From positions 1-64,000 of the forward strand of contig DAOTVB010000218.1 in assembly GCA_034436755.1 (NCBI GenBank): DNA of 64,000 nucleotides, written 5' to 3'. Shown one piece after another: positions 41,705 to 51,556 of this stretch (position 1 is the first letter of the stretch; each line of letters begins with the position of its first letter). Under the pieces are notes generated by a model. That model saw only the letters and a program-made list of their open reading frames with translations, was not told the DNA's origin and ran no database searches. A program made the translations under genes and the position numbers. The DNA is from CAKZQX01 sp034436755. Lineage in GTDB: Bacteria; Chloroflexota; Chloroflexia; Chloroflexales; Chloroflexaceae.

Positions 41705-44700
41705 TTACTCCTCGTGTGACTCTGTCGGGGGCAACAGCTCTTCGATCACCTGGACAAGTCGCCCCAGGTTAACCGGCTTGCCCAGATACTCATTGATCCC
41801 GGCTTGCAGGCAGCGCTCCCGGTCGCCGGGCATTGTTAGCGCTGTGAGTGCAATAATCGGCACCGTAGACAGCGCCGTATCGCCCCGAATATGCCGGGTC
41901 GCCTCCAACCCATCCATCTCCGGCATCTGAATATCCATCAGAATGATATCCGGGCGTTTTTCACGCGCCCGCCCGATCGCCTCGATACCGTTGCGCGCAA
42001 CCGTGACCTGGTATCCCACGGCAGTGAAGTAGTCGAACAGCAGTGTAATGCTTGCTTCATTATCTTCGGACAGCAGAATGGCTATCGGTTGCGGACGCGC
42101 CAGCGGCGGGGTAGTCGGTGGGGCCGGGGTGGGCATTTCGCCCTCTTTCAAGTTGGTGGACGGCACATACGTACGCCAGGGGAGCGTAATGGTGAAGCGG
42201 CTACCCTGACCCTCGCTGCTCTCTAGCGAGACGTTCCCACCGTGCATATCGATCAGGCGGTGTACCAGGTAGAGGCCCAGTCCGGTGCCTTCATGCTTAC
42301 GGGCCAGACCACTATCAACCTGGACAAAGGGTTGGAACAGGCGATCCATCTTCTGGGGCGCGATGCCGATGCCGGTATCCCAGACCGTGAGCGCAACCAC
42401 CTCCTGCTCCGGATTGGCCAGCACGTCCAGACCGATCTCGCCGTTGTCCGGAGTGAACTTGACCGCGTTACTCAACAGGTTGACCAGTATCTGTTTCAGG
42501 CGACGACCATCCGCATAGATCATATCAACGGTGTGATCTATACTGAATGAGACTTTGATATTCTTCTTCTGTGCGATCTGTTTGATAAACTGCAAACTGG
42601 TTTGACAACAGGTAGCCAGCGCGACCGGCTGGATATCCAGTTCGACTTTCCCGGCCTCAATTTTTGCCAGATCCAGTATATCATTGATCACACTCAGCAG
42701 ATGGTGGCCACTCTGCTCAATCATCTGAACGGACTTGTGCTGTTCAACGGTCAACGAGCCATAAATCTCCTCGGCGAGCACCTCGGCCTGCCCCAGAACG
42801 GCATGCAGCGGCGTACGCAACTCGTGGCTCATATTTGCCAGAAACTCGTCTTTTAGCCGCACCGCGCGTGCCAGGGCGGCATTCGCAGCACTCAGTTCGG
42901 CGGTTCGTTCGGCGACTCGCTGTGTCAGCAGTGCGCGTTCCTGCTCCAGAGCCGTCTCAAACTGTTTGCGCTCGGTAATGTCGGTAATCATAGCCAGTGC
43001 GCCCTGGTAACGACCCTCCTGATCAAGAATTGGGTTGGTACTGATCAGCGTCCATACCTGCTCAAGGTTATCCTTACGCCAGAAGCAGAACTCATGCTGT
43101 TCAGTGATACCACGCTTCCGCCGTTCAATGTTCTCCTCGGCCGCAGCAAGATTTGTCTGATTCATGAAAGCGGTCAATGGCTGGCCTACCATCTCTTCGA
43201 CAGTATAACCAATCATATCGGCCATCTTCTGATTTACAAACGTGGTAATGCTGTTTTCATCGATCAGCCAGATACCCTCAGTGGCGGTTTCGGCAATCCG
43301 GCGATAGCGTTCCTCACTCTCGCGCAACCGGGTTTCCGCCTGCTTGCGCTCGGTAATATTCCGCACGACAACACAGAGCATCCTGGTTGTGTCATAGGTA
43401 ATCAGGCTGGCGCTGATCTCCACATCGATCAGGGAGCGATCCTTGCGCACATACTGCCCGTCTTCGATAAAATGCCATCCGTGGTGGATTGCCAGGCCAA
43501 TATTAAAGTTAACCTCTTCGATCACGGGCTCGGCAATAATATCATAGATAGTCAGGTGCTGTAACTCCTCCGCCGTATAACCGAGCAGGTGCTGAAAGGT
43601 CGGATTGGTCTCTATGATCCGCATAGTCTGCGTATCCAGCAGGAAAATGCCCTCGGCCACCTGCTCAACCACGGCCCGATAGCGCTCCTGACTCGCGCGG
43701 AGTTGAAGTTCGGCACGTTTCCGCCCGGTGACATCGCGGCCTTCCAGCAGGAGTAATAACACCGTGCCGGTGGCGTCTTTCAGTGGTCGGATCGAGAATT
43801 CAATAATCGCGGTCTGAGCAGCGGCTCCCCGAATCTCGGCTTCATAGTGCAGGAAGGCAAACGTTCCCGTGGCAGCTTCGGCAATAATGGCCTGCGTCTG
43901 CTCGCGTGCGTCGGGGGAGGCATTCCAGAAGTAGGTCTCCCAGATCGGCCGCCCGATTACATCCGCCGGTTGTAAGCCGCTAAACATCAGAGCCGAGTGG
44001 TTGATTTTGAAAACCGTTCCGTCAGGATTGAGGATGCCCATATGTTGAAAGGTCTGATCAAAGATCGCCTGAAAGCGCTGTTCGCTCTTGTGCAGGGCAT
44101 CCTGCGCCTGCCGGCGGGCAGTGACATCACGCCCAACGGAGAGAATCGCCGGTGCCTCCTGGTACTGAATCGGGAGCGAGGTGACTTCCAGATAACGGAT
44201 GTGCCCGTCGGGTCGCTGGATCTGATGCTCAAGCAGGGTAACGGCCGGGTCGCTGGTGGGGGTAAGGGTCTGCTGAGGATTGGTTGGCAGGCGGTTCAGG
44301 TCAAAAAAGTCACTGACGAAGCGGGTGATTAGCTGTCCGGGGTCTTCCAGGCCGAGCATGCGCGCGCCACTCCCGTTGATAAACAGGATCTGCCCCGTCA
44401 GGCTGCTGACCATAATCATATCAGGCGAATATTCGACAAAGGCGCGATAGCGCTCTTCACTCTCACGTAGTGCCATTTCTGCATACCGGCGGTCGGTAAT
44501 CTCCCGTGATGCCGTCACTAGTTGGACCACACGGCCCTGGTCATCGAGAATTGGCTGAGTGAAACTTTCAAACCAGATATACTCACCGGATTTCTTGCGG
44601 ATACGGTAGGTGACGCTGTTAACCGTTTTACCAGTAAGAGCATGCTGGTGTGAGTTAGTGCGGATATCTTCAACATCGTCCGGATGGAAAAGATCATAGG

Positions 44701-45478
44701 CATTCATACCGACAAGCTCGTCGGGGTGATATCCCAGTAGCCGCTCACACGAGGGACTGAGGTAGAGAAAGTGGCCGTCAGGCGCATGCAGGCAGACCAG
44801 ATCACTGGCATACTCGGCCAGCAGCCGAACGTATTCTGTAGACGGTTCTGTCGCCACATCTGTGGGTTGTTCTGCCGATGCGTTTTCCGGCAGGCTTGCA
44901 TCGACGTCTGGTGCCATGAATTGATTTGTATCCCGGCGCGCAAGTTCGGCCTGACTCTGCTGCAATGCGGTTGACAGTTCTACGCAGCGGGTCAGCGCAT
45001 GCTCCAACTGCTGGTTGGCGGCGGCGAGGGCAGCAGTGCGCTCGGCAAGCTGCTGTTCCAGCCGGGCCTGCTGTTGCGCTATCTCGCTTTCCATCTGTTT
45101 GCGCCCGGTAATATCGCGGAGAACGGCGGCAAATCCGGTTTGCTGCTCCTGGGTGAATTTGCAGACTGCCACTTCAATCGGAAACTCTGTTCCGTCCCGG
45201 CGGCGACCCGTAATCTCGTAACGGCGTCCCATCTGCAGGTTGTTTTCAGGCTCAGCGATAAAGCGTTTCAGATGCTCCTGATGCTGCGGCACAAAGCGTT
45301 CGGGGATCAGGCAATCCAGGGTATGTCCCAGGATTTCTTCCCCGCAGTAGCCGAAGATTGCCTCGGCGCCCCGGTTAAACTGGAGGATCGTTCCGGTTGC
45401 ATTGGTGATAATCACTGCATCTGGAACGGCGTCCAGCATGGCGGTAAACCCGTAGCTGATTGTTGGCATGTCTGTCAT
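41705..45478 (-). CDS. Multi-PAS hybrid sensor histidine kinase with C-terminal receiver
   Basis: 1257 residues from MTDMPTISYG (GGGAG upstream). No transmembrane helix is seen, so it should be cytosolic. Six PAS domains are recognised in order: ISYGFTAMLDAVPDAVII, EYASDLVCLHAPDGHFLY, EYSPDMIMVSSLTGQILF, FDQTFQHMGILNPDGTVF, VEQVAEGIFLLDTQTMRI and AETATEGIWLIDENSITT. Then HisKA with the phospho-His in NMSHELRTPLHAVLGQAE (~883), HATPase (NLLSNAVKFTPDNG, DTGIGIAP, GTGLGLYLVHRL) and a receiver with the Asp in IILMDIQMPEMDG (~1179) and switch/Lys in ALTAL and LGKPVNL. It is likely autophosphorylated, with phosphotransfer to its own receiver. It is transcribed with the Lon-like gene downstream. Confidence 0.93.
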   Translation of the reverse strand: MTDMPTISYGFTAMLDAVPDAVIITNATGTILQFNRGAEAIFGYCGEEILGHTLDCLIPERFVPQHQEHLKRFIAEPENNLQMGRRYEITGRRRDGTEFPIEVAVCKFTQEQQTGFAAVLRDITGRKQMESEIAQQQARLEQQLAERTAALAAANQQLEHALTRCVELSTALQQSQAELARRDTNQFMAPDVDASLPENASAEQPTDVATEPSTEYVRLLAEYASDLVCLHAPDGHFLYLSPSCERLLGYHPDELVGMNAYDLFHPDDVEDIRTNSHQHALTGKTVNSVTYRIRKKSGEYIWFESFTQPILDDQGRVVQLVTASREITDRRYAEMALRESEERYRAFVEYSPDMIMVSSLTGQILFINGSGARMLGLEDPGQLITRFVSDFFDLNRLPTNPQQTLTPTSDPAVTLLEHQIQRPDGHIRYLEVTSLPIQYQEAPAILSVGRDVTARRQAQDALHKSEQRFQAIFDQTFQHMGILNPDGTVFKINHSALMFSGLQPADVIGRPIWETYFWNASPDAREQTQAIIAEAATGTFAFLHYEAEIRGAAAQTAIIEFSIRPLKDATGTVLLLLLEGRDVTGRKRAELQLRASQERYRAVVEQVAEGIFLLDTQTMRIIETNPTFQHLLGYTAEELQHLTIYDIIAEPVIEEVNFNIGLAIHHGWHFIEDGQYVRKDRSLIDVEISASLITYDTTRMLCVVVRNITERKQAETRLRESEERYRRIAETATEGIWLIDENSITTFVNQKMADMIGYTVEEMVGQPLTAFMNQTNLAAAEENIERRKRGITEQHEFCFWRKDNLEQVWTLISTNPILDQEGRYQGALAMITDITERKQFETALEQERALLTQRVAERTAELSAANAALARAVRLKDEFLANMSHELRTPLHAVLGQAEVLAEEIYGSLTVEQHKSVQMIEQSGHHLLSVINDILDLAKIEAGKVELDIQPVALATCCQTSLQFIKQIAQKKNIKVSFSIDHTVDMIYADGRRLKQILVNLLSNAVKFTPDNGEIGLDVLANPEQEVVALTVWDTGIGIAPQKMDRLFQPFVQVDSGLARKHEGTGLGLYLVHRLIDMHGGNVSLESSEGQGSRFTITLPWRTYVPSTNLKEGEMPTPAPPTTPPLARPQPIAILLSEDNEASITLLFDYFTAVGYQVTVARNGIEAIGRAREKRPDIILMDIQMPEMDGLEATRHIRGDTALSTVPIIALTALTMPGDRERCLQAGINEYLGKPVNLGRLVQVIEELLPPTESHEE

Positions 45479-45559
45479 GATTGCTCCCGCTGGTGTCGTA
45501 GTGACATAATGTTGGGGCGAATGGTGTTGCCAGGCAAAGCCAGTACACCGTATACTTTT

Positions 45560-45569
45560 AGTGTACACT
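45560..45569. promoter_or_regulatory. Palindromic operator-like site
   Basis: AGTGTACACT is a perfect 10-bp palindrome between the divergent hybrid-kinase and aminopeptidase starts, with TATACT just left and ATACAAT 24 bases right. It is conserved in the second copy at 51041-51050. Confidence 0.35.
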
Positions 45570-45796
45570 ACTTTTGGGCAGTGATACAATGAATAGTATC
45601 TCCGATAACGCAAATGAAACCGGCCGGGATCGCCGGAAGCTACTGCGAACCCTGGTTTTATTATAAAGCAGATTCTTTGTCCGGGTTATGCCGCAGCATG
45701 CGGCGCGGTTTGTTCTGTATTGCGCTATTCTCGGCTTTCTATCCGGTGGCGCTGTTCTGGCCTTCCGTAGTATACAGCTTGTAAAGGAGAATGCTG

Positions 45797-46154
45797 ATGG
45801 TTGATCCGCGTGTTACCAGGCTGGCCCAGGTTCTGGTGCGCTATTCGCTCCAACTCCGGTCGGGTGATCTCTTCCGCATTAATGGCAACGCGGTGACGGC
45901 ACCGCTGGTGCAGGAACTCTATCGCGAAGCGCTGCTGGCGGGGGCGCATCCATTGACGAATATTACCCTGAGTGGGCTTGATGAGTTATTCTATCGGTAT
46001 GGCAGTGATGAACAACTTGGTTATGTTGCGAAGCTGAAATACCAGGAGATCGAACAGATCGATACCACCATCTCGCTGCTGGGTGATGAGAATACCCGCA
46101 GCCTGAGCGGGATCGATCCCCAGCGGATTACGCTGGCCCGCAATGCCCGCCGCG
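45797..46154 (+). pseudogene. M29 aminopeptidase, truncated 5' copy
   Basis: It starts MVDPRVTRLAQVLVRYSL with the same AGGAG-spaced ATG as the intact gene at 51200. It matches that protein for ~119 residues up to RITLARNARRA with about ten substitutions (for example FYRYGSDEQLGYVAKLKY against FYRHGSDAQLGYIPDLKY). It then fuses to IS630 transposase sequence. The C-terminal metal-binding half is missing, so it cannot be active. Confidence 0.85.
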
Positions 46155-46471
46155 CCATCCTAGACGCGTATCCTGTCCAACCGATTCTGCTGCTGTGGGA
46201 TCGTGCGCCGTGGCATTAGGGCGCGGCCGTGCGGCAGGTCCTGGCCGACAACCCGCGGCTGGAGATCGGGCAGTTCCCGCCAGCATCGCCCGATCGCAAC
46301 CCGCAAGAACAGGTCTGGAAAGCGACCCGGCGTGCAATCAGCCACAACCACACCGTGCGGCGCTTGCCGGTTCTGGCGGATCAGTTCGAAACGCATGTCC
46401 ACACGACGACGTTCCCAAGTTCGTTTCTCGACACCTGTGGCTACTCTCTTGTTTGTCCGATGTCAAGATGA
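46155..46471 (+). mobile_element. IS630-family transposase C-terminal remnant
   Basis: In frame with the truncated aminopeptidase the sequence reads YPVQPILLLWDRAPWH, then a TAG stop (46217-46219) where the family has Arg-Gly, and continues in the same frame as VRQVLADNPRLEIGQFPPAS, PDRNPQEQVWKATRRA and HTTTFPSSFLDTCGY. This is the end of an IS630 (DDE) transposase; the D of LLWDRAPWH and the E of NPQEQVW are the last two catalytic acids. The N-terminal half and both insertion-sequence ends are absent, so it is dead. It ends the 5' duplicated segment. Confidence 0.8.
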
Positions 46472-46481
46472 TGGCTCTATA

Positions 46482-46565
46482 TGCTATTTGGGCGTTCACT
46501 CGCGCGCCGAGGCAATCGTGCGCGCCCGTGAACACGGCCTTGACGACCCAGACACGATGCTGTGA
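46482..46565 (+). pseudogene. LuxR-type HTH C-terminal fragment
   Basis: The frame ending in TGA at 46563-46565 reads YLGVHSRAEAIVRAREHGL. This is the usual last helix of LuxR-family response regulators (LGVxSRxEAVxxAxExGL). No helix-turn-helix lies before it; the IS630 remnant ends 10 bases upstream. It is a leftover of a gene cut by the insertion sequence or by the later rearrangement. Confidence 0.45.
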
Positions 46566-46827
46566 CTTATAGTGGCAATCACTCCATTGCACCCACATCT
46601 GGAGCAGCAACCGTATCAGAGCGCACCAGCGGTACGGACGACGGGCTACGGTGTACGGACTTACAGTACGGGTGTACCGGTCGTCGTGGTATGGGTGTAC
46701 CAGGTGAGTCAGTACAGATACGTCAGGCAAAACAGTATAGATGTGTCTAGGCAGAGGAAAGGCTTATATGATAGTCTACGGGCATACGGTGTAGAGTCAA
46801 GGAATGTTCTATGATGAAGAAGGTTTT

Positions 46828-47262
46828 ATGCGTTACCGATTGATGACCCTTGCGGCTATTCTCGCCATCGTTTCCTTTCTTCTCCCCCAGAACGCTCAGG
46901 CAGCTTTTAAATCTGGACAACTAGCAGGTGTTTCCTGGGAAACAGAGGTACAGTTAGTTTTGACCAATAACGGTAATACTTATGGTAAAGGTCGAACGAC
47001 GGGTACTGGGGATATGTTATCAGGCTTATCACGAGTGAAAGTTAAGGTTAAGCATGAAAATGCGGTTGGGACCAAGATTGGCGAGTGTTCAGACGAGGGG
47101 GTCTGGAATTTTATTACAGGTGTAGCAGAGGCCTCTTGCAACACCTCTCCTTGGCTTAGTAACGGTGTGGGACAACAGAATACCGTGGTTTCAGAACACG
47201 AGTTTAAGCAGCGTGGAAATTGGGTTGTTCTACCAGATATGACTATCACCGCAACACCATGA
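46828..47262 (+). CDS. Secreted protein of unknown function
   Basis: 144 residues from MRYRLMTLAAILAIVSFLL; the in-frame ATG at 46804 would add 8 residues, but GAAGG fits the later start better. The signal peptide ends in PQNAQA-A. The mature ~120 residues are beta-rich with two cysteines (GECSDEGV and AEASCNTSP), which may pair. There is no repeat and no known domain. Lower GC than neighbouring genes, with AAA/GTT-rich codons, suggests a recent origin elsewhere. A strong terminator follows, so it is a single-gene unit. Confidence 0.6.
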   Translation: MRYRLMTLAAILAIVSFLLPQNAQAAFKSGQLAGVSWETEVQLVLTNNGNTYGKGRTTGTGDMLSGLSRVKVKVKHENAVGTKIGECSDEGVWNFITGVAEASCNTSPWLSNGVGQQNTVVSEHEFKQRGNWVVLPDMTITATP

Positions 47263-47294
47263 TAGAAGAGACATTTATTAACCTGGATCTACTG

Positions 47295-47325
47295 GCTATC
47301 CCATCGGGACTTTCGATGGGATAGC
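47295..47325 (+). terminator. Rho-independent terminator
   Basis: GCTATCCCATCG and CGATGGGATAGC form a perfect 12-bp stem with a 7-base loop, followed by TATTCT, 32 bases after the secreted-protein stop. Confidence 0.75.
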
Positions 47326-47363
47326 TATTCTAATGCTCTGACAAAACCTATTGGAGAGCCTCT

Positions 47364-49952
47364 ATGCGTCACTATCGCTTGATCCTTCTTTGTCTTATCA
47401 TTACACACCTTAGCGCATGTAGCTTAAACCCTGGAGCATTCAACGAGCAGGATTCTTCCACTGCGGTAAAAAGGATCTCGTTTGCCGCACCTGAAAGTGA
47501 TCAAGGGCGGTATACCCCATTGATTGAGCGCTTCAATGCCGACAACCCAGACATGCAGGTTCAATTTGTCTCGCTTGAACCGCGCAGTGGCTCTCCCGAT
47601 GATCTGATGGACGCGATTGTACGTACCGCTGACACCGCCGTGGTGGACACCCTCCGACCCGAGGATATGCGCAATGGCACGTTCTACGACCTGACCCCCC
47701 TTGCCGACGCAGACCCACTGTTTGATCGCGCTGATTTCTACCCTGGTGTCCTTGACCTCGCCAGTCGTGAGGGACGGCTCTACGCCATTCCACGGGCGAT
47801 CGATGTTCCCCTTCTGGCATATAACAAAGATTTGTGGGCCGCCCACAACATGCCGCCGCCCGATCCTCATTGGCAGTGGAACGACCTAGTGGCGGCGGCG
47901 GAACAGCTTGCGCACACTGCAGATGACACGACGCAAATCTACGGGTTCAGTGATCATAACCCTGGTGTCACCGCTTTCCTGGCTGAACTTGCTGCTCGCG
48001 ATCTGACACCGCTCACGACTCGTGCTGCCGCATTCCAGTTTGACCAGCCTGCCGTCGCTACTGCCCTTGAGCGTGTCGTTGAGCTAGCCCAAACAGGGAT
48101 CATTTACAACGACACAGATATACAGCAGTTGATTATCGAGCAGCAGCTTGGTATATGGGATCGCCGCCTGTTCACCCCAACGTCCAGTGATTGGGAGGCT
48201 TCATTCACCATTGGACTCCTCCCTTATCCAGCGATGCCCCTACCTAGCACGGACTCATCACCGGTTGATGAAAGCTATATCCTCAGTGGGGGAACCCAAC
48301 ATGCCGAAGCGGCATGGCGTTGGATATCTTTCTTGAGTCGCCAGGCACTCGATACTCAATATGCTGACTCAGCTTCTGCACCACTCCCTGCGCGACAGTC
48401 GGTTGTCGAGGACAGCGCGTATTGGGACAATCTGGATAGTGAAACGCAAGCAGCACTGACCGTCGCCGTCGAGCGGCTACCCAACATCGTCCCACGAGCC
48501 GAATTGAATATGAATGCATTCCGCGCACTTATTGAGGCAAAAACCGCCGTCTTGAACGACAACCAGCCCGTTGATCAAGCCCTGAACCTGGCCCAGGCGA
48601 ACCTTGAACAGCAGGTTGCCGCAGCAGCTAACACACCTCAGCCTGAACCAGATGCCAATCCGATTGTTGTCGCTACGCCGATGCCTAGTGTCATTCCTGC
48701 GGGGGCTACCGCAATTACCTTTGATCCTGGTCCCCTCGACACCTGGGAGGTGCATGCTATAGCTCAGGAAGTCAATCAATCCGATAGTGGCATCTTCGTC
48801 CAGCTCACGGATGCGACGATGGGGCCGCTGACCGCAAGCGCAGATCAGCGTGACTGCTTCGCGGCGCTGACGACCCCCACTGCCGAGGATATACCCGCGC
48901 TGCTGGACCTGCAACCGCTGATCGATGCCGACCCGCGCTTTCCCAATGACGACTATCCGCCCGCGCTCTTTACACCGTTTCAGCACCAGGGCGGTCTGTA
49001 TGGCTTGCCCTATGCGATGTATCTGCGTATGCTGGTCTATAATCAGCTGCGCTTCGATACGGCGGATGTAGCGTATCCCACCGCTGACTGGACGCTCGAC
49101 GACCTGCGTAGTACGGCTGCACAACTCACCAGCACGCTCGGTGAGGCACCCCAGTATGGCTTTGCTGATCCGAATCCCACGCTGAATATTCCCTTCTTCC
49201 TCAACCATGCAGACGTGGCCTGGGTCACACCTCAAGCGGATACCCTCGCGCCGAACTTTCGCGATCCGCAGATTGAGCCACCCCTCCGCGACTACCTTAC
49301 GCTCCTCCAGACCGCATCGCCGCATGATCACCTCCCTGGGGTGACGGAGGAGGCGACGTCGGATGTGGCACGCGACCTGTTCGCAGCAGGGCAAGTCGCC
49401 ATGCTGTTCGACTTTGGGTTCACGCTCGTGCAGCAAGACACGTTTCCCGCAGCCTTGGCCCCACCGCCGCTGCCCGAAGCTCCCCTGACCCACAATGACA
49501 TCTTTCCCTTCGGGTTGTTCATTGCCGCAGACGCGTCACATCCAGAGGCGTGCTGGGCCTGGTTCCAGCAGTTGAGTGCGCGCCGCCCAGCTCTCGCGGA
49601 TACGTTCCCTGCGCGGATCTCGGTGGCCGAGTCGGAAGCATTTCGTGCCCACGTTCCCGCCAGTGCGCAAGCCGTCTATGCGGGCTATCGGCCCCATCTC
49701 GACACCCCACTGCGGGCGGGCAGCACATATAATCCCCTCGCGCCATCCCCGATAAACTATACCTGGTTCTTCCAGGCCATTAATCGCGCCCTCGGGGGTG
49801 CTGACCTGACCGGGGAACTTATCCAGGCCCAGACAAGGACGCTCCAGCACCTCGATTGTGTCCGCACCGGCGGCGACCCAGAGAACTGTGCCCAGCAGGT
49901 CGACCCAGAATACGATGGCGGCGAGCCGTCGCCAGCCGAAGATGGATCGTAG
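47364..49952 (+). CDS. Lipoprotein with two fused solute-binding domains (family 1)
   Basis: 862 residues. A lipoprotein signal (LILLCLIITHLSACSLN, Cys as lipid anchor) is followed by two ABC solute-binding domains in tandem. Domain 1 (~35-420) has ISFAAPESDQGRYTPLIE, FYDLTPLADADPLFDRAD, LYAIPRAIDVPLLAYNKDLW and WQWNDLVAAAEQLA. Domain 2 (~455-840) repeats the plan: LDLQPLIDADPRFPNDDYPP, LYGLPYAMYLRMLVYNQLRF and WTLDDLRSTAAQLT. Sugar-binding proteins normally have one domain. No ABC permease or ATPase gene lies nearby, so the transport partner is unknown. The single-domain relative at 50277 is truncated. GGAGAG precedes the ATG. Confidence 0.85.
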   Translation: MRHYRLILLCLIITHLSACSLNPGAFNEQDSSTAVKRISFAAPESDQGRYTPLIERFNADNPDMQVQFVSLEPRSGSPDDLMDAIVRTADTAVVDTLRPEDMRNGTFYDLTPLADADPLFDRADFYPGVLDLASREGRLYAIPRAIDVPLLAYNKDLWAAHNMPPPDPHWQWNDLVAAAEQLAHTADDTTQIYGFSDHNPGVTAFLAELAARDLTPLTTRAAAFQFDQPAVATALERVVELAQTGIIYNDTDIQQLIIEQQLGIWDRRLFTPTSSDWEASFTIGLLPYPAMPLPSTDSSPVDESYILSGGTQHAEAAWRWISFLSRQALDTQYADSASAPLPARQSVVEDSAYWDNLDSETQAALTVAVERLPNIVPRAELNMNAFRALIEAKTAVLNDNQPVDQALNLAQANLEQQVAAAANTPQPEPDANPIVVATPMPSVIPAGATAITFDPGPLDTWEVHAIAQEVNQSDSGIFVQLTDATMGPLTASADQRDCFAALTTPTAEDIPALLDLQPLIDADPRFPNDDYPPALFTPFQHQGGLYGLPYAMYLRMLVYNQLRFDTADVAYPTADWTLDDLRSTAAQLTSTLGEAPQYGFADPNPTLNIPFFLNHADVAWVTPQADTLAPNFRDPQIEPPLRDYLTLLQTASPHDHLPGVTEEATSDVARDLFAAGQVAMLFDFGFTLVQQDTFPAALAPPPLPEAPLTHNDIFPFGLFIAADASHPEACWAWFQQLSARRPALADTFPARISVAESEAFRAHVPASAQAVYAGYRPHLDTPLRAGSTYNPLAPSPINYTWFFQAINRALGGADLTGELIQAQTRTLQHLDCVRTGGDPENCAQQVDPEYDGGEPSPAEDGS

Positions 49953-50276
49953 AACTTGGTCCGGTGGGCAGTCTGTGTGCAGGCGGCCCACCTGTGGTAT
50001 CATACCCTGACAACGCACCACGACAACGAAGGACTGCGGACTGCGGGCTGAGAGCAACATCACCGTCTCCTCGCCTCCTCGGCGGCCCACCCCTCAACAC
50101 CCTCCGTCCGTGCGCTCAGCCAGTGATCGCTACCGGTACCACCGCGAGGTCCGCTGGCCAAGTCCAGTGCGTCGCTGTTGCTGCGGGCTGCAATCAGCCA
50201 CCTGAAGACGGTGGTTCGTCACCCATCCACGCCCGCTGCGGCCCCATACGGGGTCGGGTCGGCCCTGGGGATCTGT
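49953..50276. other. Intergenic region without recognised gene
   Basis: About 320 GC-rich bases between the two solute-binding lipoprotein genes. No protein-like frame or clear hairpin terminator was seen. Confidence 0.45.
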
Positions 50277-51062
50277 ATGAAGCATATCGCCACCCTGTCC
50301 CTGCTTGTGCTCGTGCGTGGGGTGAGTGCTTGCCAGTGGTCTGTCCCCGCCCCTCCTTCCGATGCGGCGGCCTGTCCACCGGACCGCGTCGTGATCCGCT
50401 TTGGCGTGCATGAGGGCCAGCTTGACGATTATCAACCCTATGTCGATGCCTTCAATGCCGATACCAGCGATATGTGTGTCGCGCTTGTGCCCTTTGGTGG
50501 GAGTGGTCCGCCCGTCGCTGGTGCCACCGAGGAGGTCATTACCACGGTGCGCCAGGCGGATGTCGTCGAACTCTTTCGCCATCAACTCAATGTCGACACC
50601 GAACCCCTGTTCCTCGACCTGCGTCCACTGATCGAGGCCGATGCCGCCTTTGATACCGCCGACTACTTTCCGAATGCCCTCGAATTTATCGGCCCCGACC
50701 AGCGCGTGTACATGCTCCCGCGCGTACTCGATCCTGCCTTCCTCTCTTACAATCAGGACCTCTGGACCGCCAATAACCTGCCCACCCCCGATGCCACCTG
50801 GACCTGGGATGATGTGCTGGATGCCGCCGCACAGCTCACCACGCGGATGGGCGATACCACTACCGTCTATGGCTTGAGCGATATCAATTATGGCTTGACC
50901 ACCGCCCTCTTCCATCTCGACGCCCACGGGGTGGACTATATGTCACTGCCAGTGGACAAGATCGATCTGACCCAACCCGCCTATGTCGATGCACTCGACC
51001 ACGTCGCGGCGCTGGCCAGGCCAGTACACCGTCTATTTTTAGTGTACACTACTTTTGGGTAG
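50277..51062 (+). pseudogene. Solute-binding lipoprotein, truncated by rearrangement
   Basis: It starts MKHIATLSLLVLVRGVSACQ, a lipoprotein signal. It then follows domain 1 of the upstream protein: VVIRFGVHEGQLDDYQPYVD, LDLRPLIEADAAFDTADYFP, VYMLPRVLDPAFLSYNQDLW and ATWTWDDVLDAAAQLTTRM. At about 51020 the homologous sequence stops at the left edge of the second M29 segment, and the last ~14 residues come from that segment read in the wrong sense. More than half of the domain is missing, so it is not expected to work. Confidence 0.8.
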
Positions 51063-51556
51063 TGATACAATGAAGAGTGTCTCTGATAACGCGAACGAAT
51101 CCGGCCGGGATCGCAGGAAGGTACTGCGAACCCTGGTTTTATTATAAAGCAGATTCTTTGCTCAGGTTATAGTATACAGCTTGTAAAGGAGAAATGCTGA
51201 TGGTTGATCCGCGTGTTACCAGGCTGGCCCAGGTTCTGGTGCGCTATTCGCTCCAACTCCGGTCGGGTGATCTCTTCCGCATTAATGGCAACGCGGTGAC
51301 GGCACCGCTGGTGCAGGAACTCTACCGCGAAGCGCTGCTGGCGGGGGCGCATCCATTGACGAATATTACCCTGAGCGGGCTTGATGAGGTATTCTATCGG
51401 CATGGCAGTGATGCACAACTTGGCTATATCCCGGACCTGAAATACCAGGAGATCGAACAGATCGATGCCACCATCTCGCTGCTGGGTGATGAGAATACCC
51501 GCAGCCTGAGCGGGATCGATCCCCGGCGGATTACGCTGGCCCGCAATGCCCGCCGC
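51020..51556 (+). repeat. Duplicated segment, 3' copy
   Basis: Second copy of the promoter and first ~119 codons of the aminopeptidase (first copy 45539-46154). It lacks the 79-bp insertion of the first copy and continues into the intact gene. Its left edge truncates the solute-binding gene. Confidence 0.8.

Larger units (their letters stand above)
45539..46154 (+). repeat. Duplicated segment, 5' copy (promoter plus start of M29 gene)
   Basis: This segment is repeated, with a few percent divergence, at 51020-51556. Both contain AGTGTACACT, the same upstream region and the first ~119 codons of the aminopeptidase. Only this copy carries an extra ~79 bp (45690-45768, starting with the palindrome GCCGCAGCATGCGGC). 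The left break is at about 45539 and the right break at about 46154, where the IS630 remnant begins. Confidence 0.8.
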
